A stretch of 16,751 nucleotides of DNA from Bacteriovoracaceae bacterium. GTDB lineage: Bacteria > Bdellovibrionota > Bacteriovoracia > Bacteriovoracales > Bacteriovoracaceae. Shown in pieces: positions 14,224 to 16,751 of the stretch (the stretch's first letter is position 1; every line of letters begins with the position of its first letter). The notes beneath the pieces are model-generated. The model saw nothing but the letters and a program-made list of their open reading frames with translations. It was not told the DNA's origin and searched no databases. The stretch lies in contig CANFNN010000027.1 in the NCBI GenBank assembly GCA_947448095.1, positions 1 to 16,751 on the forward strand. Reading direction: 5' to 3'. The position numbers and the translations under genes are program-made.

Positions 14224-14937
14224 ATGAAAACACTTACTGTAATTATGGCCGCCGGTTTATGTCTTAATGTTTATGCAATGAAACAAGAAGTTGTAGAGGC
14301 TCCTGTTGACCACATCTTTATTCCAAATGGTTTTGATAATAACGACCATGTCGAATTAGTTGTAACGGGAAAATTCCCTAATCCGTGTTACACACGTAAT
14401 AAATATGATGTAAAAGTTAAAAATGATATCATCAATATTGATGTAACTTCTCTCTCAATGGATGATCCTGCCTATACAAAATGTGAACCGATGAAAATCC
14501 CTTTCACAGAAGTTGTTAATATTGGAAGCCTTCAAGGCGGCGACTATAAAGTCATCGTTAACCAAGGTGGGAAATACGAGCAAAAAGAAACTATAACTGT
14601 TTCAACGGCTAGCTCAGACAGCATTGATGATAACATCTATGCCATGGTTGATTACATTGAAACTGGCTTTACAGGTGGAGCATCTGGAGATGCAGTTTTA
14701 GTTGCTCAGTCTCCGAGTTCTTGCCTTGTTCTAGACAAAGTTGAATATCTGTCAAACAACAAAGATGCTTTGTCAGTCTTACCGATAATGAAGAAAATTT
14801 CTTCAAATTGCCCTGAAAAAAGAGAAAGAATTGAGATTCCAATAAAGTTCGATCCAGCTAAATTTAAATTCTCACAAATTTTATTATTTGTAAGAACAAT
14901 TGAAGGCCGATCTGTTAACACCTTAATTTCTCGCTAG
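14224..14937 (+). CDS. Secreted protein of unknown function
   Basis: I do not recognise this 237-residue protein. It has a clear signal peptide (MKTLTVIMAAGLCLNVYA, cleavage near 18-19) without a lipobox cysteine at the cleavage site. The mature part is rich in beta-type sequence and has four cysteines (55, 87, 167, 196), which could form two disulfides in the periplasm or outside. It appears to have two halves: residues 25-128 (VELVVTGKF..., YKVIVNQGGKYE) and 140-237. AAGGAGGA lies four bases before the ATG, the strongest ribosome binding site in this part of the window, so high expression is possible. An FNR-type box lies about 80 bases upstream and an intrinsic terminator ten bases downstream, so it is probably a single-gene unit in the FNR regulon. 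Confidence 0.82.
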   Translation: MKTLTVIMAAGLCLNVYAMKQEVVEAPVDHIFIPNGFDNNDHVELVVTGKFPNPCYTRNKYDVKVKNDIINIDVTSLSMDDPAYTKCEPMKIPFTEVVNIGSLQGGDYKVIVNQGGKYEQKETITVSTASSDSIDDNIYAMVDYIETGFTGGASGDAVLVAQSPSSCLVLDKVEYLSNNKDALSVLPIMKKISSNCPEKRERIEIPIKFDPAKFKFSQILLFVRTIEGRSVNTLISR

Positions 14938-14947
14938 AATTAAATTC

Positions 14948-14977
14948 GCCCGACCCTAAAAAAGTCGGGCTTTTTTT
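14948..14977 (+). terminator. Intrinsic terminator after the secreted-protein gene
   Basis: A seven-base GC-rich stem, GCCCGAC (14948-14954) pairing perfectly with GTCGGGC (14964-14970), with a nine-base loop, followed by seven T residues (14971-14977). It lies ten bases after the stop codon. Confidence 0.93.
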
Positions 14978-14989
14978 AAGGATAGAGTC

Positions 14990-15238
14990 ATGGTAGTAAA
15001 AAAAATCATCGACCTTCTTTTTTATCCACTCGAGAAATTTTTAAAATGTGTCGGCTCCGTTCTCAATACTTGCCCCACCCAAGACGAAATAAAGAAACTC
15101 AAGAAGTCCCCGATCAATCGAAGTACCTACCCAAAAAGCACCAAGACAATTAAACCTAAGCCTAGAATAAAAAAACGAATCCATCCGCAAGGATCGATAA
15201 ATACCGAAACCAAGATTTTCAACAAACCTAGAAAATAG
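14990..15238 (+). CDS. Small lysine-rich basic protein, unknown function
   Basis: An 82-residue frame with AAGGA (14978-14982) seven bases before its ATG. Residues 5-26 form an amphipathic or weakly hydrophobic helix (KIIDLLFYPLEKFLKCVGSV) with Cys20 and Cys28. The remaining two thirds is polar, disordered-looking and rich in Lys, Arg, Pro and Thr. I do not recognise it. Its ribosome binding site begins directly after the T-run of the upstream terminator, so its expression would depend on readthrough or on a promoter inside that region. The composition and a proper ribosome binding site favour a real gene, but no homology can be claimed. Confidence 0.5.
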   Translation: MVVKKIIDLLFYPLEKFLKCVGSVLNTCPTQDEIKKLKKSPINRSTYPKSTKTIKPKPRIKKRIHPQGSINTETKIFNKPRK

Positions 15239-15249
15239 ATTTAATAAAA

Positions 15250-16191
15250 CTAATCGATCTTTTTAATGGATATCTGTGGCAAGAAGGTCTTGATGCTGGA
15301 GCGAGAACCCATCGTAAGACCCTTGTTCGAAAGAGTCGCACAGGCAGCGGCAAGACCTAGACGTAACATCTTTTCGCAATTTTTCTCAGACAGTTTACGA
15401 TTACCCTGAACAAAAGCATGAGCGATTGCACCCACCATAGAATCCCCTGCACCAACAGTTGATTGGACTTTGATTTTAGGTATTTTTCCAAACCAGGCAT
15501 GATCTTTTGTGATCAAAAGAGCTCCACCTTCAACTGAAGAAATGCATTGCAAAGCAATCAGTGGAGATAGCTTGCGCGCTTCCTTGATCACGTCTTTAAT
15601 TGAAGAGATCTTTTTTCCAGTCAATTCTTGAAATTCAGTAAGATTCGGTTTGATAAAAAAAGGCTTAGAGCCAAGAACTTCTTTTAAGATTTTGCCTGGC
15701 ATATCAACAAAAACAGGAATTTGTTTTTGATTAAACTCTTTCACAATCTTATTCACGTAATTTACGGAGACTCCAGAAGGCAAGCTTCCGCCAATAATGA
15801 CCAGAGAAGGAAGACTGTATTCTAGTAAGTGAAAAAGGGAGACCATTTCCTTTTTTCGAATCTTAGGGCCAGGAAAACTCAACCTCGTCTGCTCATGACT
15901 GTTTTTGAGAGAAATAGTGACATTCGTTCTGGTAGTACCTTCAATCGATATAAAATGATGTGGAATATTCTCTTGTCCTAAAAGATCAGAGAATTCTTTC
16001 CCAGCACTTCCGCCCAGAAATCCTGTCGCGAGCACATCTGCGCCCAATCGGTGCATAATCCTTGCAGCGTTGATCCCATTGCCACCAGGAAAGCGAGACT
16101 CGTTTGAGACGTAGCTCTTTTCATTCGGCACTAGATCAGTCACCGTTCCAGAAACATCGAGTGCCGGATTAGGCGTAAAAGAAATAATCAT
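15250..16191 (-). CDS. PfkB-family sugar kinase (1-phosphofructokinase-like)
   Basis: A 313-residue ribokinase/PfkB-fold kinase. It begins MIISFTPNPALDVSG, as in the FruK/LacC/PfkB hexose-phosphate kinase branch. The GGNGINAAR motif (36-44) is PfkB signature 1, KPNLTEFQEL (181-190) is the usual central motif, and TVGAGDSMVGAIAHAF (245-260) is signature 2, with Asp250 as catalytic base and GAGD forming the anion hole. The substrate could be fructose 6-phosphate, fructose 1-phosphate or tagatose 6-phosphate; the sequence does not decide. The start overlaps the DUF2892 stop as ATGA and has no strong ribosome binding site, so translation is probably coupled. It is likely co-transcribed with DUF2892 from a promoter near an FNR-type box. 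Confidence 0.9.
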   Translation of the reverse strand: MIISFTPNPALDVSGTVTDLVPNEKSYVSNESRFPGGNGINAARIMHRLGADVLATGFLGGSAGKEFSDLLGQENIPHHFISIEGTTRTNVTISLKNSHEQTRLSFPGPKIRKKEMVSLFHLLEYSLPSLVIIGGSLPSGVSVNYVNKIVKEFNQKQIPVFVDMPGKILKEVLGSKPFFIKPNLTEFQELTGKKISSIKDVIKEARKLSPLIALQCISSVEGGALLITKDHAWFGKIPKIKVQSTVGAGDSMVGAIAHAFVQGNRKLSEKNCEKMLRLGLAAACATLSNKGLTMGSRSSIKTFLPQISIKKID

Positions 16192-16391
16192 TTTTTCTTT
16201 TTAACGTGAACAGGGCAGGTTGAGTACCCAAGTAAATAGTACGGAGGACACCAGCCAGCGAGGCCTGTTAAAAGGGGAATTATACCTAAATAACCCCACG
16301 AGCTTTCAACCCCAACGAGAGCAAAAGCAATCAGACCTACTCCTAGAATAATTCTAAAGGCCCTTTCTATCGGATGAATGTTCTTAGTCAT
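16188..16391 (-). CDS. DUF2892 family small inner-membrane protein
   Basis: A 67-residue protein with two membrane helices (about 11-28 and 32-46). It has the DUF2892 pattern: an N-terminal ERAFRIILGVGLI, then GIIPLLTGLAGWCPPYYLLGYSTCP, with Cys48 and Cys59 at the conserved places. This domain also forms the C-terminal anchor of YgaP-type rhodaneses; alone its function is unknown. It overlaps the PfkB kinase by four bases. GGAGA lies just before the ATG (minus strand reads AAGGAGAACAT-ATG). The FNR-type palindrome at 16471-16482 is about 85 bases upstream. Confidence 0.88.
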   Translation of the reverse strand: MTKNIHPIERAFRIILGVGLIAFALVGVESSWGYLGIIPLLTGLAGWCPPYYLLGYSTCPVHVKKKK

Positions 16392-16470
16392 ATGTTCTCC
16401 TTAATTTTTATATTATCTATTGAAGCATACTGTTTTGCACACTAACATGATTTTCGTGAGCAAAATAACG

Positions 16471-16482
16471 TGATCTAGATCA
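16471..16482. promoter_or_regulatory. FNR-type box between DUF2892 and channel genes
   Basis: TGATCTAGATCA is a perfect 12-base palindrome with the TGAT-N4-ATCA core. It lies 80 bases upstream of the DUF2892 start and ten bases before the first channel ATG. A clear -10 is not seen at the class II distance on the minus strand (TGTTAG at 16442-16447 is weak). For the channel gene the box would overlap the promoter or leader, which suits repression. Confidence 0.6.
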
Positions 16483-16491
16483 TGCGTGAGG

Positions 16492-16751
16492 ATGAATCAA
16501 AAGATGAGCCTGAACCAGCCTAAATCTAAACATATTCTTATTAGCTTAAAGTTTTTTATTTCAGAGATGTTTACTTTGATCCGGAGTCCGGTCTTCATTC
16601 TCCTGACCATCTTAGGCAACTCTCTCATTGGACTTTTTAGTCTGGTCTTTTATTTCTTTGAGTCAGACATCAATCCAAAAATTCATGCTTTTATGGATGC
16701 CCTCTGGTGGGGATTTGCCACTGCTACCACGACTGGTTACGGAGACATCAC
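16492..16751 (+). CDS. Potassium-channel-like protein, 5' part only
   Basis: The frame is open to the window end, giving the first 87 residues. After a polar N-terminus there is a hydrophobic helix (about 33-57, VFILLTILGNSLIGLFSLVFYFF), an extracytoplasmic turret, and a pore helix with the selectivity filter TTTGYGD (79-85) preceded by ALWWGFATAT. This is a two-helix ion-channel (Ion_trans_2) protein for K+. The second helix and any regulatory domain lie beyond the window. Two starts are possible, 16492 and 16504. A GAGG lies immediately before the first ATG, too close to serve it and about twelve bases from the second, so the start is not settled. Divergent from DUF2892/PfkB. Confidence 0.88.
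   Translation, partial: MNQKMSLNQPKSKHILISLKFFISEMFTLIRSPVFILLTILGNSLIGLFSLVFYFFESDINPKIHAFMDALWWGFATATTTGYGDI

Overview
The window is compact, fairly AT-rich bacterial DNA, with most genes packed into operons that overlap by a few bases and no gene-free stretch longer than about 225 bases. The fused CcoN-CcoO oxidase subunit, short one-heme CcoP, frequent lipid- and redox-stress genes and many TTG or weak starts fit a Gram-negative of the Bdellovibrionota / former deltaproteobacterial kind. That placement is inference; no rRNA or other marker gene lies in the window. I see no tRNA, rRNA, CRISPR array or insertion sequence.

Layout. The left edge cuts a minus-strand membrane-protein gene (1-82), divergent from a plus-strand pair: secreted rhodanese and YeiH-type transporter (180-1430). 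Converging on it is a minus-strand pair, an Old Yellow Enzyme alkene reductase and a ferritin-like DUF455-type protein (2954-1427). A small MORN-repeat protein (3053-3376) then converges on a long minus-strand operon running from about 12.8 kb to 3.4 kb: ccoI, ccoS, fused ccoNO, ccoQ, ccoP, ccoG, a TauE/SafE-type membrane protein, nnrS and elbB. This is a complete kit for building the high-affinity cbb3 oxidase (copper ATPase, assembly factors, catalytic subunits), followed by a nitric-oxide-response membrane protein and a glyoxalase. No ccoH is visible.

Divergent from ccoI is an FNR-type [4Fe-4S] oxygen-sensing regulator (13004-13711). After it come a stand-alone cyclic-nucleotide-binding-fold protein with no DNA-binding domain (13767-14123), an unrecognised secreted protein (14224-14937) closed by a clear intrinsic terminator, and a small basic protein (14990-15238). 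At the right end a DUF2892 membrane protein and a PfkB sugar kinase (minus strand) are divergent from a two-TM potassium-channel-like gene cut by the window end.

The unifying signal is regulatory. FNR-type palindromes (TGAT-N4-ATCA) lie in nearly every gap of the right half: three between ccoI and fnr, and one each before the CNBD gene, before the secreted-protein gene, and between the DUF2892 gene and the channel gene. Three of them sit about 41.5 bases before a start point predicted from a -10-like hexamer, the geometry of class II FNR activation. The window therefore reads as a local low-oxygen regulon under its own FNR protein. It includes genes of unknown function, and one promoter appears to make a leaderless transcript.
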